From contig NC_049984.1 in the NCBI RefSeq assembly GCF_000003815.2, positions 18,230,326 through 18,294,325 of the forward strand: 64,000 nucleotides of DNA, written 5' to 3'. How positions within the stretch are numbered: position 1 is the first letter of the stretch; each line of letters opens with the position of its first letter. The notes under the pieces were generated by a model, which worked only from the letters and a program-made list of their open reading frames with translations, did no database searches and had not been told where the DNA came from. A program made the position numbers and the translations under genes. Below, piece by piece: positions 1 to 11,269 of this stretch. The DNA is from Branchiostoma floridae. Its lineage: Eukaryota > Chordata > Leptocardii > Amphioxiformes > Branchiostomatidae.

Positions 1-240
1 GAGGGGGCGAGATCGCTGTCACACCGGCACTGCACTGCGGAGTTAGAAAGATTACTCAGCGAATTTCAGAGATTTGAAAAAAAAAAACAATTTTCTTATG
101 TTTTGTGTATTTTGTTAGTCTTCTAAGTCATACTTTTACATATTACCCAGTATCTAAATTAACACAACAGTACCGCGAAAATAACACAACAGTGCCGCAG
201 TGAACGAACCCCGCAGTGCCGCACCGGTGCCCCAAGTGCA
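1..240. mobile_element. Short inverted-repeat element (MITE), copy 1 of 3
   Basis: This AT-rich core of about 150 bp sits between GC-rich, mutually inverted ends containing GCACTGCGG and its complement. The right end (about 205-240) matches the left end only imperfectly, and the left end may be cut by the window edge. The same core and ends recur near 13183-13399 and 29866-30088. There is no coding capacity, so this is a non-autonomous DNA element. The superfamily cannot be told from the sequence. Confidence 0.7.
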
Positions 241-1271
241 TTTAGATACCACCTTTAGGTGTCCCACGGGAACGGCAGACCCGTCACACTAGCCTTGACC
301 CTACCTATTCACGTATACATCAACAAGATGTACCCGACACGTTCAGGTTGATCCTGTTGCCATGCCTTTGTCAAGTTAACCGTGGACCTGTCTTCCGAAG
401 CGTGTAGTGTGCATTTAGCACAACTATGCCTTGTGCCACACAGGGAGCCAACGCTTTCAACCATGCAAATCCATGTACCATGGTCTTGTACATTCCAGGG
501 TAGAACTCGGACAATTTCTTTCAAAATCACGTCACTACTTTAGCATGTGTGACCTAGTGGCTAGTGACTCTGCCCCTAGAGAGCTAGAGAGTTTGATCTG
601 CATTGCCTTGGTCTTTTAACGACTAACGTTGTTGCTTTTCAGACTTGCATTCCTTTGAACTTGCAACACAGAGGGTTAGACAGTAGATCCACAACAGCTA
701 TTCAGTATCTTATATGTCTGTTTTAAGAAAAATAAGTCAGTAGTATACATGTAAGAGAACAGAGAACTACCATCAAGCAATGAAATGTGGTCTCCAACAA
801 CAACACGAGGCAGCAAGTGAAGTTCGGCGCGTGAACTAGCTCCTTCACAGCGTTCACAAACCACCCCAGCACTTTTAGGACTAGTTTTTCAAGGCCGAAG
901 CCTCTCATACCTGCCTAGAGCTGTGGATTCATTCGACACATGCATCTAGAGTAGTAACCAGAGCAGTGAGCACCAACAGACGAATGTTGAGTTTGTTCGT
1001 CTGTAGCGGCCTGGAGAAAAATCAGGTCCGGGTGGGCGGACAATATTCCCCGGCACCTTGAACCTGTGTATACCGTACTCTGCCTCGTAAGAAAGTACGT
1101 TCGAACGTTTAGTTGGCCTTAAAACGTCTAAAAACACCGGTTATGTCCAACATCTAGCCTAAAAGAATGGAAAACTGCCAACTATTGACATGTAAAGTAT
1201 ATGATACGCTTTAGATACAAAGCAGTCAGTATAAAGAACAATGATGAACAGTGTATAAGACAATACAGTAC
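241..1271. other. No gene recognised; downstream side of the leftmost secreted-protein gene
   Basis: The remaining exons of the minus-strand gene whose first exon is at 1272-1412 should lie here or beyond the window. I could not find a segment matching the exons of its paralogue at 7.6-15.3 kb. Short open frames here have no recognisable features. Confidence 0.5.
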
Positions 1272-1412
1272 CTCCTTTTCTTTCACCTTAGCGGCGACCA
1301 TCTTTTCCAACTCGTCCAGGAGCTCCTCGCCGACGACGGCCTTCTTGTCCAGGGCGGCGGACTCGGCCAGGGCCAAGGCAGCAGCCAGAGCAGCAACCAC
1401 GAGGAGACGCAT
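1272..1412 (-). CDS. First coding exon of a small secreted protein (paralogue of the 7.6-15.3 kb gene)
   Basis: The exon encodes 47 residues: a signal peptide (MRLLVVAALAAALALAESAA) followed by a charged stretch rich in Glu and Lys ending in KVKEKE. It stops in phase 0 at a GTACTG splice donor (intron begins at 1271). The first exon at 15185-15328 has the same layout: MRL(L/F)VV start, Ala/Leu core, ALAES cleavage region, then an ELE-rich helix, a phase-0 end and a GTAC donor. The two genes are therefore local duplicates in the same orientation. Downstream exons were not found in the window, so this is a partial gene. Function is unknown; secretion is inferred from the signal peptide. Confidence 0.75.
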
Positions 1413-1462
1413 CTTGACTTCTTGATACGGGCAGAAGTTCTGTACTGGCCGCTTCTACTATA

Positions 1463-1471
1463 CTCTTTAAG
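1463..1471 (-). promoter_or_regulatory. TATA-like element CTTAAAGAG of the leftmost secreted-protein gene
   Basis: On the minus strand CTTAAAGAG lies about 55 bp upstream of the ATG. The paralogue has CTTAAAAGG about 65 bp upstream of its ATG (15392-15400). The shared A/T box at nearly the same distance supports a conserved core promoter. No other element was recognised. Confidence 0.4.
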
Positions 1472-1559
1472 TACAGTTGGACAAGGTGTGAGCGGTCCAA
1501 ATCACAGCAACCAATCAGCGCAGGGCTGAAGTTTACGCAAAAGGCACAGTCACAAGATG

Positions 1560-2610
1560 ATGACTTACCAACTAAGAATAAACTTCCAACTTTGCGTCTT
1601 TGGTTGCCATAGAGACGTGCACGCTACATAAGCTGCAAAAGAGGCTCTCCTTGTGGACACCTGTGACCTTGTAACGCGAATGGACGATCCGTTGTGGACA
1701 CAAGGGGAAAATATGTCAAGTCGGCAATGTCACGAGGACATAAGGGGAGCGGCCTCTCGGTTAAAAGTATAATCCGCATAGTCTAAGAGCCAAGAACAAG
1801 GCTTGTGCAATCTGAAGTTACTCTCAGTAGCATTCTTAGGCCGATCTCCGAAGATTGTTATGTCTAAACTATATGAGAAGAAAGGAAGTCCCGGACGGCC
1901 GGACGGCTGCACATGCAATACAATACCATGAAGGATGGGCACTTGAAATTGAACAACCTGCCCGACAGAACGTTGACACTGCGGAATCAACCAAATGGCC
2001 TTCAGCAAAGGGCTCACCAACCAAGGAAACTGTTTTTAGTCTCATCTTGATATCCAGCCGTATCATGCCAAGCCTCTTCTGTCCTCTTCACAAATACTTG
2101 AAGAAGACAAAAGAGACCCGGGAGCTATAATAAGGCTGAATATTAGGCTAGGGCACATGTGCGACAATGTAAGAGCTTGTCACATTACTACCTCAAGCTG
2201 AATATTTTGTAGTTAAGCCAGATAACAAAAATTTCCATGTCCATTTACGTAAAGAGCTTAACTGATCACGAGACATGTTCCATTACGGAGAGACTTCAAA
2301 GGCTTGTAGACTATGATGCAGTCACTTGAAAATGACGCAGTTTTATGTGTTTATACAGAAAGTGAGGAGGCTATAGAAGCGATGTGTGGTTGGCATTTTA
2401 AGAACAACAAGGGTGTGGGGATGGGCGAGTTGACTCGTTGGAACGGTAAGGCATCGACCTACCGATCTGTGCAGTGAGCCCTGGATGCATGATACCGTGG
2501 GTAAAAGCTTCAATGCACATGTTATGGTTTCACAGTGAGCCGGCTGAAGCAGAACCGGCTGTTTGACGTTACATGAGAATGTTGAGAGGGGCTTGAGGGC
2601 TCGGTACTCC
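1560..2610. other. Intergenic DNA, no gene recognised
   Basis: Overlapping open frames of 60-96 codons on both strands show no signal peptide, domain or splice pattern. I see nothing else. Confidence 0.4.
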
Positions 2611-2611
2611 A

Positions 2612-3290
2612 GAAGACTGTCCGACAGAACGCCGTGGACAACACCTAGTCCGATAGAACGCTGTGGACAACACATAGTCCGACAGAACGCTGTGGACAAC
2701 ACATAGTCCGACAGAACGCTGTGGACAACACCTAGTCCGATAGAACGCTGTGGACAACACATAGTCCGACAGAACGCTGTGGACAACACATAGTTCGACA
2801 GAACGCTGTGGACAACACATAGTCCGACAGAACGCTGTGGACAACACATAGTCCGACAGAACGCTGTGGACAACACATAGTCCGACAGAACGCTGTGGAC
2901 AACACCTAGTCCGAGAGAACGCTGTGGACAACACATAGTCCGACAGAACGCTGTGGACAACACCTAGTCCGATAGAACGCTGTGGACAACACATAGTCCG
3001 ACAGAACGCTGTGGACAACACATAGTTCGACAGAACGCTGTGGACAACACATAGTCCGACAGAACGCTGTGGACAACACCTAGTCCGAGAGAACGCTGTG
3101 GACAACACATAGTCCGACAGAACGCTGTGGACAACACCTAGTCCGAGAGAACGCTGTGGACAACACATAGTCCGACAGAACGCTGTGGACAACACCTAGT
3201 CCGACAGAACGCTGTGGACAACACCTAGTCGACTAGTCCGACATATTATTAGAACGTTGTGTTCTAGACGAGTAGTCCGACAGAACGCTG
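2612..3290. repeat. 29-bp minisatellite, about 21 units
   Basis: The unit is of the type TAGTCCGACAGAACGCTGTG followed by GACAACACC/A, repeated every 29 bp without gaps. Variant positions define several unit types (ATAG/CTAG before TCC; GACAG/GATAG/GAGAG/TTCGACAG). The variant order of units 5-8 is repeated eight units later, which is a 232-bp higher-order period. The right end decays into longer, partly rearranged units (3225-3290). Because 29 is not a multiple of 3, long open frames on the minus strand cycle through all frames of the unit. They are a by-product, not genes. Confidence 0.95.
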
Positions 3291-3299
3291 TGGGCATGT

Positions 3300-4450
3300 A
3301 CAACACCTATATATAAGACCTACTTAACATTTCCTAACCGGGGTCTATAAAAGATACCAAACTAAAAAAGACTTAGAGTCCCGGGCATTATTTGTGTTTT
3401 TTACGTTTCCACAAACAGCCCGGCTGGGTCCCGGTTTGGATATGTTACGTTTAAGTGCTTAGTGGCAGACCTTAGACTGAGATCAAGCATAATGTTGTTT
3501 TGTTCATAGCTGATACTATAGTGATAGTGCACACTTGATGGAATGTTGGTCTCGTCTTTGGGTAGGCGCATTCAAATGAGAATTTGTACGGCCTTTGGCG
3601 CTCAGTCACGTCGGACCCCCCTCCCCCAAACGCTGTCTCCCTGTGTATTACTCCAATGATCTTACACAACTTGTCCTTCTATTTAGAGCCTTTCATCTAT
3701 AGCTTCATATCTTTATGCTGTACAAGCACCAGTCTCATAGTCCTTTTACAGCACTGCTGCCAAACTTTGGAACTCTCTTGATGACATGTACAACTCCATT
3801 CTGTATACAATCTTCAAGCATTCAAAACCAGTGTTTGAAAGGTATCTCCTAGCACCATTATCAAATTATTTCATTGCCTCGAAGTTTGATGATGATGATG
3901 CCTTGAAGTGGTCTCTCCTGCATATTAGATAAACACATCAAAAATGAAGTCTTCTCACGTTAATGATAATCTTTACCCGAGAGCTAATTGCATACAATGT
4001 AAAGCAGTGGTGGTACACATAATAATACTTAACAAAGAAGGAAAATGATAAATCAAAAGGGGAATAACGACTAGTCTAAATCTATTTCTACTTAAGCTTT
4101 TTGATGGATAATTTATTTTCGACTTAACACAAAGGGACACCCTTACTCGTCTGGACAAGTGTGATTTTTTTCACGTGCTGAGGCTAATGCCGCGCCGAAT
4201 CTCTCCATCATCCACCGGCTTGTTACATCCTCAACTAAAAGGATATAAAAGCAACCGCAATCATTCACATAGTTTGACCTTTATGACGGATTAATTAGGA
4301 TGACTTAGAAGAACGCGCCTTCGTTTCTTAAGCAAACATGCGGTGACATTCACGTGTTTTCACGTAATTCATCATGTGCAGCGAATTAAGAAAACCGCTT
4401 TTCTGGAGCACGACCTACTTTGTTTGATCGTACTAACAAGAGCTGGCCAT
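3300..4450. other. Intergenic AT-rich DNA, no gene recognised
   Basis: There is a short GATGAT run near 3888 and nothing else of note. Open frames are short and featureless. Confidence 0.4.
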
Positions 4451-4463
4451 TATGAAGAACGTC

Positions 4464-4600
4464 GATGTAGGTTAGACATCCAGGTAATAAGATACGCCAA
4501 AAAGTCGTTACTCAAGCAACTGGATATGGTTTTGGAAACGGTCAGACGTTTCGGATAGAATCCACTATCCTTCGTCAGTGACACGGAAGTGATCTGGAAG
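4464..4600 (-). mobile_element. Penelope-like element relic carrying a hammerhead motif
   Basis: The plus strand reads GGTTAGACATCCAGGTAA, then CAACTGGATA, then the complement of a hammerhead core. The same order is found in the left arm of the foldback at 28.6-29.0 kb, so the two are related. There is no reverse transcriptase nearby. Assignment to Penelope-like retroelements rests on the known presence of type I hammerheads in that group. Confidence 0.55.
4541..4582 (-). ncRNA. Hammerhead-ribozyme-like motif A
   Basis: On the minus strand the order is GTCA (stem I), CTGACGA, an extra A, GGATAG-(6-nt loop)-CTATCC (stem II), GAAAC, GTC, TGAC (stem I). Stem I is 4 Watson-Crick pairs and stem II is 6. 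The cleavage triplet is GTC. The core matches the hammerhead consensus except for one extra A before stem II. No loop separates the GAAAC strand from GTC, so stem III could only form between two molecules through the self-complementary ACGT. Confidence 0.6.
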
Positions 4601-4916
4601 AAACAGGTCTTTTATACTCTAACTATGAATGAAGGCAATTTCAGATGTCCAATAGGAAACGTTGTAAGACAAGTTAGACTGAAGACAATTTGGATTCCAA
4701 ATAAAACAAAGGTAAGACAAAGTCAAGCTGAATACAATTTGAAAGACATTATGAAGAACTTTATTGCACGACAATTGTACTGATATGATGTATGGCAACA
4801 ACTATTACACTATTACACAAAGTACAAAATAGAGGTATACGATAAGCTTAACAACATAGTTAACATAACAAGAAGGGCTAACATAATTCTTTGATATAGT
4901 ATTACAATGGAGTAGG

Positions 4917-5270
4917 CTAATCATTAGTTTCTATATTCTTTCTAATAGCAAAGCAGTCTTTGATATATATGCCTATTTTTGCATTATGGGAGTTCTGACA
5001 TCTAAAGCTATATACAAATCTGTTTGTAGCATCGAGTCTCTTGAAATCTGTTGTACTTGATTCGAGAAATGTGAATAATTCATTAAGTGATCCAGCGTAT
5101 CTAGAACATTCCATTATAAAGTGGAACTCATATTCAATATGCTTTGGGCAGAAATGACAGAACCTTTGGTCAGGGGCTATATTGTAGTATCTGCCTGTGG
5201 GTGTAATAATTATTGTTCCTTCGTGACTACGTATACTTCATTCACACAATTGTAAAATGCCTTAATATAT
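4917..5270 (-). pseudogene. 3' end of a LINE reverse transcriptase ORF (fragment)
   Basis: The minus-strand translation contains GRYYNIAPDQRFCHFC, EYEFHFIMECSRYA and then an alpha-helical tail ending CFAIRK. This is the C-terminal cysteine/histidine segment typical of non-LTR retrotransposon polyproteins (GRYxxxPxxxRxCxxC ... E.HFxxxCxxY). The fragment lacks the polymerase domain, and a short stretch upstream is out of frame or decayed. It is a 5'-truncated, dead insertion. Confidence 0.7.
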
Positions 5271-5649
5271 ACATATAGAAGTCACAATAGAAACGATACA
5301 GTCTCCGTGGAATCTTCAATAAAACTCTCTGTTTCCGCGTTCGAAAATTACAATCTATTCCAGCAAACTTACGTTTTATTTCATTTATTGCCAGATTGTT
5401 GAATCTAAGATGGTGTTTTGTTATTATCACGGAAGGACATGTTTCTATAATGATGGGTTATGACAGGCTGGCATACAAACGTCTAAAGGCTTCATGCACT
5501 CCATCGCTTCGTCCTTTTGATATTTCTTTAGGGAGAGCATTTTTTGTGAGAGATCATTATCGTAATCAAAATCACGTTTTGAAATGTACGTAGTCGAGCA
5601 TTGGAACGTCGCCGTGCGGCTGTACCAAACAGTATCTTCACTGGTATGA

Positions 5650-6200
5650 CCCAATTTCTGTCATTAAGAGATCACGATAGGCCTTTGAGTATAACGAGTT
5701 TGGATTATATGTGTGTCAATTGTTCTTCAAATGTCAATACAACTTGATGTACATTTGAAGGGTTCGCTGATTTTGGAGGACTGTTTTATTAGGAAGTGTT
5801 CATGATAGAACATTTTCTTCGAAGTCCTTTTGATAAATGTTCCATCGGAGAATCATCCCTCAAGTTGAAAAGAGTTATTTTTAGTTTTTTTATTCATGTT
5901 CATAATCATTTAGTATAACACACAGATCAGGCTATCCGAATACGTGAGTTCTATAATTATTTGCCCGTGACTTCAGAACAGATAGGATTAGATAGTTAAC
6001 GTTACACAACAGGTAGTCGACTTCTGTCCGTGCTATAAGGTTTCTTGATCTATGGCTAGTTTTTTAGTAGACGTAATAAAATTGAGGCCTAATCAAAAAT
6101 AAGTCGTTAAACTTGAGTGCAGCGACACATTATCCTTGTTCTGTGTTTTTGAATAAAGAAGGCCCCTTTTCTATCCTTTAGGATGCCTGCACTGACAAAA
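5650..6200. other. Intergenic AT-rich DNA, no gene recognised
   Basis: No open frame, repeat unit or RNA gene was recognised here. Confidence 0.4.
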
Positions 6201-6224
6201 GTGTGTCAACAGTGGTTCAAACAC

Positions 6225-6303
6225 TGACCGACCGGAGTTTGAACCCGGGACCGCAGTGCGGTCCGGATAGGGTTTGTTAACCTCTAGACCATCACACGGC
6301 ATG
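6225..6303 (-). mobile_element. tRNA-derived sequence (SINE head or pseudo-tRNA)
   Basis: On the minus strand a box-A-like TGGTCTAGAGG lies about 45 bp before a box-B-like GGGTTCAAACTC. The latter sits in a pairable T-arm (CCGGG ... TCCGG). The acceptor stem does not close properly, so a working tRNA is unlikely. Confidence 0.5.
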
Positions 6304-6702
6304 GCTACTACTCACGTACCGTGACCAGGTGACATTCCTCCAACATGCGGTGAAAAATGACAAGCTTCAGGTGAGTCATCTCCTTCTGGGTCCGTTTGTT
6401 TGTACTGGCACATACAGTCTTCTTTCAAAAGATCGCCTGAAAGCTTCAATGGTCTCGCTACATTGGACGTGTCAACAATCTTGACAGTAAGCTCAGCTTA
6501 AACTCTTTGTGTTGTAATTCTTGCAACAAAATCACTACAAGGGTCGGGGAGCAAGGGCGTGGTTCAGTGAATATCAGAGAAAGGGTTGCTGAATGTAGCT
6601 GGGAGTGGTAGCATAGTGCGACAGTAAGCCTAGCTACAACGCGCTATGTTTGGATTCACACAAAAGTGCCTTTAAATTTCTGAACGACGAGGCAAATTCT
6701 CT

Positions 6703-6730
6703 TGTGTGTGTGTGTGTGTGTGTGTGTGTG
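6703..6730. repeat. (GT)n microsatellite
   Basis: About 14 GT dinucleotides followed by a short G run. Confidence 0.95.
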
Positions 6731-7627
6731 GAGGGGGGCATTACATGATTACATGACATTGCAGGCAGAAGGGTTGATGAAACTTTCCCACGAATATTCC
6801 CACACACTTTGGAGACCACGTAATCCTTAGCCTTTGGTTAGGCTAAGCATTGGCTACATACCATCGGAAGCAGAACAATTAAATCACAAGTGTTTTAAAA
6901 ATTACAGATACCCGATACTCCGAGGGATGTTCACTGCTTCCATTTTTACTGTAGAACTTATTAGACCACGCTTGTTGTACGGTATACTAGTAGATAGCAT
7001 TTCATTTGTCAGAATGCCGTCATGTAGAATAGAGGTGCTTTTCTAAATGTCATATTGGTCTACGGGGAAGAGGGGGCATTTTGTACTATGTCAGCCCCAG
7101 AGTACCACTCTGTACTGTTACATTGTAAAATGCTAATTACAATTGAGGTATTTGTCACTCAAAAAAAACGTAAGCAAGAACTTGCATAGGATGCTTTTTA
7201 TTGCTTAAGATATTTAGGAAACATTTAGGAAATCTACATGCATACTTGCCATTTCGACATTTGTAGCATTGATAAAGAGAGAGAGTTGTTGAATCGCCCA
7301 ACTTTGTATTTCAATATGAAATGAAAAGAGAATTACCATGGCCAAGTTACAAACCTACGTTGAAAACAAACAAGTACTAATCGTTCAAAAAGACAAAATT
7401 CTCACTATTCGTAATCCATTTTTCCGTGTCGTAGACTAACGGGAGGCTTTGGAGTAATATGTTGGGGTGTTCCCCTGTCTGCGAAAATGTATAGACGTTG
7501 TAATTATTATAGTAACTGTATCATACTAAAATATTATAGAGTTAGGTGTTAATGTTCGAATTCGATGTATGTTCCTCCAGTCGGTCTAGGGTCAGGTGCC
7601 GGTCCAGCTTTGGTGCCCCGCTCGGGT

Positions 7628-10452
7628 TTACTTGCGGCGCCTCAGGACACCTCGGAGCTTCTGCAGTAGTTCAGCAATCTGACGGGCACAGGAGGATATC
7701 TTCAGCAATGACATGGAGATATTTGGCTATAACTCTTATGTGAAATGTGTACCTTCTTAGATATGATGACAAGTTGATGATATATATGATGATAAGACGA
7801 AGTTCTCACCTTGGTGCCCTTCTTCTGTGCCAGCGCCTTCTTCTCCTCCGGTATTGGGGACTCAACTACAAGAGAAATCAATTATACAACAACACGTTAT
7901 TTACAAACAGAAAACAAAACAAAACATGAAAACGCTTTGTTGACAATCCGTTTGTATGATATAATGTTGAACATCTGATGGCTAAAGAAGGCAGCTTGTA
8001 AAGGTAGTTTTACCCGATACAAACGTTTTATGAGTCCAAAGAAACAATAAACCCATCAATGCTGTCGAGAGGAGATTGTCCTGAGTTCGAGCCCCGCCGT
8101 GCCCCCGACGTTGTGCCCTTGGAAAAGGCACGACCTTCCTCACTTCACCCAGGTGTAAAAATGGGTACCTGGCTTCGGTCGGGGAGGTAAAATACTACCT
8201 TTACCTTTTGTCTGTACTGTGTATGTGGCACTGTTAATATAAGTTACGTATACAAAACTTTGGTGCAGTACCACATTGTCCTCGTCAGTCCAAAAGCAAA
8301 TAGAAAAAAAAACTAAACTCATTGTCAAAAACAAAAAGAGAAAAAAAAGATTGTCTTACCACCGAGAGCTTCAGACACGCCATTCACAGCCTCCTCGTAC
8401 CCAACCAGCTGTCCCTCATGGTACTCGGCGTTAGCGTCCGCAGCGGCATCAGCATACACCGCTGGGGGAGATGTATACAGAAGAATCAACTAGAGTTCCA
8501 CGACCCCATTCCTTCGCTAATTTGTTTTATCTTACAACTGGTGTACTAATTGTGTTTGTCATCAATTATGCAAATAAGTTCATCATTTGCATAAATTATA
8601 TTAATTTATCATCACCTCCACCCAAATACCTGACGTTCACAATCTATGTTCAGAAAGAATCCCTTTTTCTGATGATTTATGCAAATAAGGTCATCATTTG
8701 CATAATACATGTTCACTTGTACTTAATTTCCAAATGCCACAAGTCAGAAATTCTACTAAATTCTACCTAAGTGAGGAACTCTACTTTCTATGTAGATAGA
8801 TAAAGTGTTTCTATTATGAAGATACACGGTACAATCTCAGACAAAGTACACTCCATCTTCTACCGTTATTTGAGGTTCAAAATTGGCAGCTTCTTTTTTC
8901 CAGAGTGGTTCTGCCTTCCTGACTCCAATCGCACTTTGTGTCAACTGCTTCTTAGTTTAGCAATGGTAGTTCTGTACATAATTCTTCATTCGTCAGAATA
9001 AGATAATAGACATGCAGATAAGATAACGGACATGCAGGATAACAAAGAAGGGCAGTTTATACACAGAACAGTTTGTACAACTAAATTTATTTTGCTTTAA
9101 CGTGCAGAAGTAGAGTCATGGATATTCTGTTATGACTTGTGGTCCTAAAGATGATTATAAAATGATCATCATAAAATCTATAAAACTTACCGTCTGAGTC
9201 GATGGAAAAATCTGAAATATAACGAAAAGCATGCGTTATTTGTCTGTCTCAGAAAATGAACTAAAATGTTTATGTTTGCTGATTTCGAGATATCTTCAGC
9301 ATGCTATAGCAATAAAAAAATGCTTGTTGATCTCTACCTTGTGTACTCTATAGGACAATTGTACCACAAATAAAATGAGTAACATGGACACGGCCATGAA
9401 GGCAAAGAAGTGAGTTTATTCCAAATAAAGTAAAGTCTGTTGTTGTCTGTTATGCTCCAGTATCATTTGAAAAAAGGGGCCCCTTCGCGTAGTTTACGTG
9501 CTGTTTATCTGCACTTTCAGGCGTGAAGCCTATACGTGGCTAGCCGGCTATTTTTGGGTACCGCTGGGCCACTGGATTTATTTCACTCTATGTTACATAT
9601 AAGTCAACCCGGGACCTGGCAACAAATTGACGCCGTGAATTAATCTTGAAAACATCGAGCGCTACCCGGCAGTCCATCGGGACAATATGGCTTCAGAGCC
9701 GGGCCGGGACTACATCCCTTACGGGCACCGGTGCAAATTGAACCGTAGCATTTGTTGACCGGTATGCTCACCTTCGGCGATGTGAGGTTCGACCAAGCTG
9801 ATGGCTTCAGTCATACCCATACCGTACCCGGCCACATCCCCACCGGACAGGGAGTCGACGTAACCTATGGAGCGGGAAACACCGATTTTAGCAAGTACAT
9901 GATATGGTCAACTTCTGAGCTTTGGAACCACATGTTTATGGATTCAAGTTCGAAATTCCTTTCCTTTTTTTTCGATTTTTCTTACTATTAGTCACCTAAC
10001 AGGTCCGAAGAGACTCTTAAAGTAACGGAAAGGACCGAAATGAACGGACTCGAATCATGTCTCTCGCTATTATTATTATTGGCCTGCAGGCCGATATGAG
10101 CTTTCATAAATAAACAAAGGTTCAAACAAACAAAAGAGTCATCTAGTGTTATGATTAGGGGTTACATGTAATTCCATGAGTAAAAAAAAACTCAAAGTTA
10201 TGAAGTTCATTGTATGCCATTAGCTAAGGGTAAAGCCAGATAACGAACTTACTCGAAATGTCGCATCCAGTTCCGTCGTAAGAACATGCTGGTGGGTCCG
10301 CTATGATAAAGAAAGCAAAGAGATAATGGTATAATGTTCAGAAGGCTAGCGTAGCACAATGGTAGAACTGATTGACATTATTTAATTCAGGAAAGATATC
10401 GTGGACAAATGTCACACACATACACGCACACACAGAGCATGACGATACGCAT

Positions 10453-10488
<36 letters not shown>

Positions 10489-10606
10489 CGTTACACATAC
10501 ACACATATCATGACGATACACAAACACACATATACATACATACACACACACAAACACACACACACATGCACACAGACACACACACACACATACTCTCTCT
10601 CACACA

Positions 10607-10659
<53 letters not shown>

Positions 10660-11199
10660 TGTATAGATGACTTCTCTACCTCCGTAGATGCACGACACGG
10701 TGGCGATGGCCTCGTCAGTTGTCATGGGATATCCCATCATCCAGTGATTCCCTTCATCGAAGAAATACGCCGCCATATCTAAGGGACAAACAAAATGATT
10801 GGTTACGTCATGCGTCCGTAAGGTCACTTGATCAGAGCAACCAAGGTAGTCATCTTGAATATGACGGAAAATTCATTGGCTGAGTTTTTCAGTTTGCGTT
10901 AAAAAATAATGCTTAGTTTTTTCAAAGAGAAGAAAAACATCTCACGGACACTGAAAGGGCTCGTGTGACTATATAATGATAATAATAATAATGGTTTAAT
11001 CATCATCGCACTACTAGTATACGGTACAGGTAGCAGGGTCATTAGTAGGACACTGAATTGTACTGCCGCGTTACATGTGTTTCAAAACAGGAGACAATTA
11101 CTAAACATAATACTTGCGCAGTTGAGAATTATATTGTTTTTCCGCGTTAGCGTTAACGTTACGTGTAATGAAACAGATCGAACAATTGTATACATATAG

Positions 11200-11269
<70 letters not shown>

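Noticed and set aside
2343-3195. Two minus-strand frames of about 206-208 codons with repeated Cys-Cys-Pro-Gln motifs
   Set aside because: They are translations of the 29-bp minisatellite; the unit length forces the frame through all three phases and no gene signals are present.
2612-3290. CRISPR-like regular array
   Set aside because: Units are contiguous with no unique spacers and the DNA is eukaryotic; it is a minisatellite.
6225-6303. A functional tRNA gene
   Set aside because: A- and B-box-like motifs are present but the acceptor stem does not pair; treated as tRNA-derived repeat.
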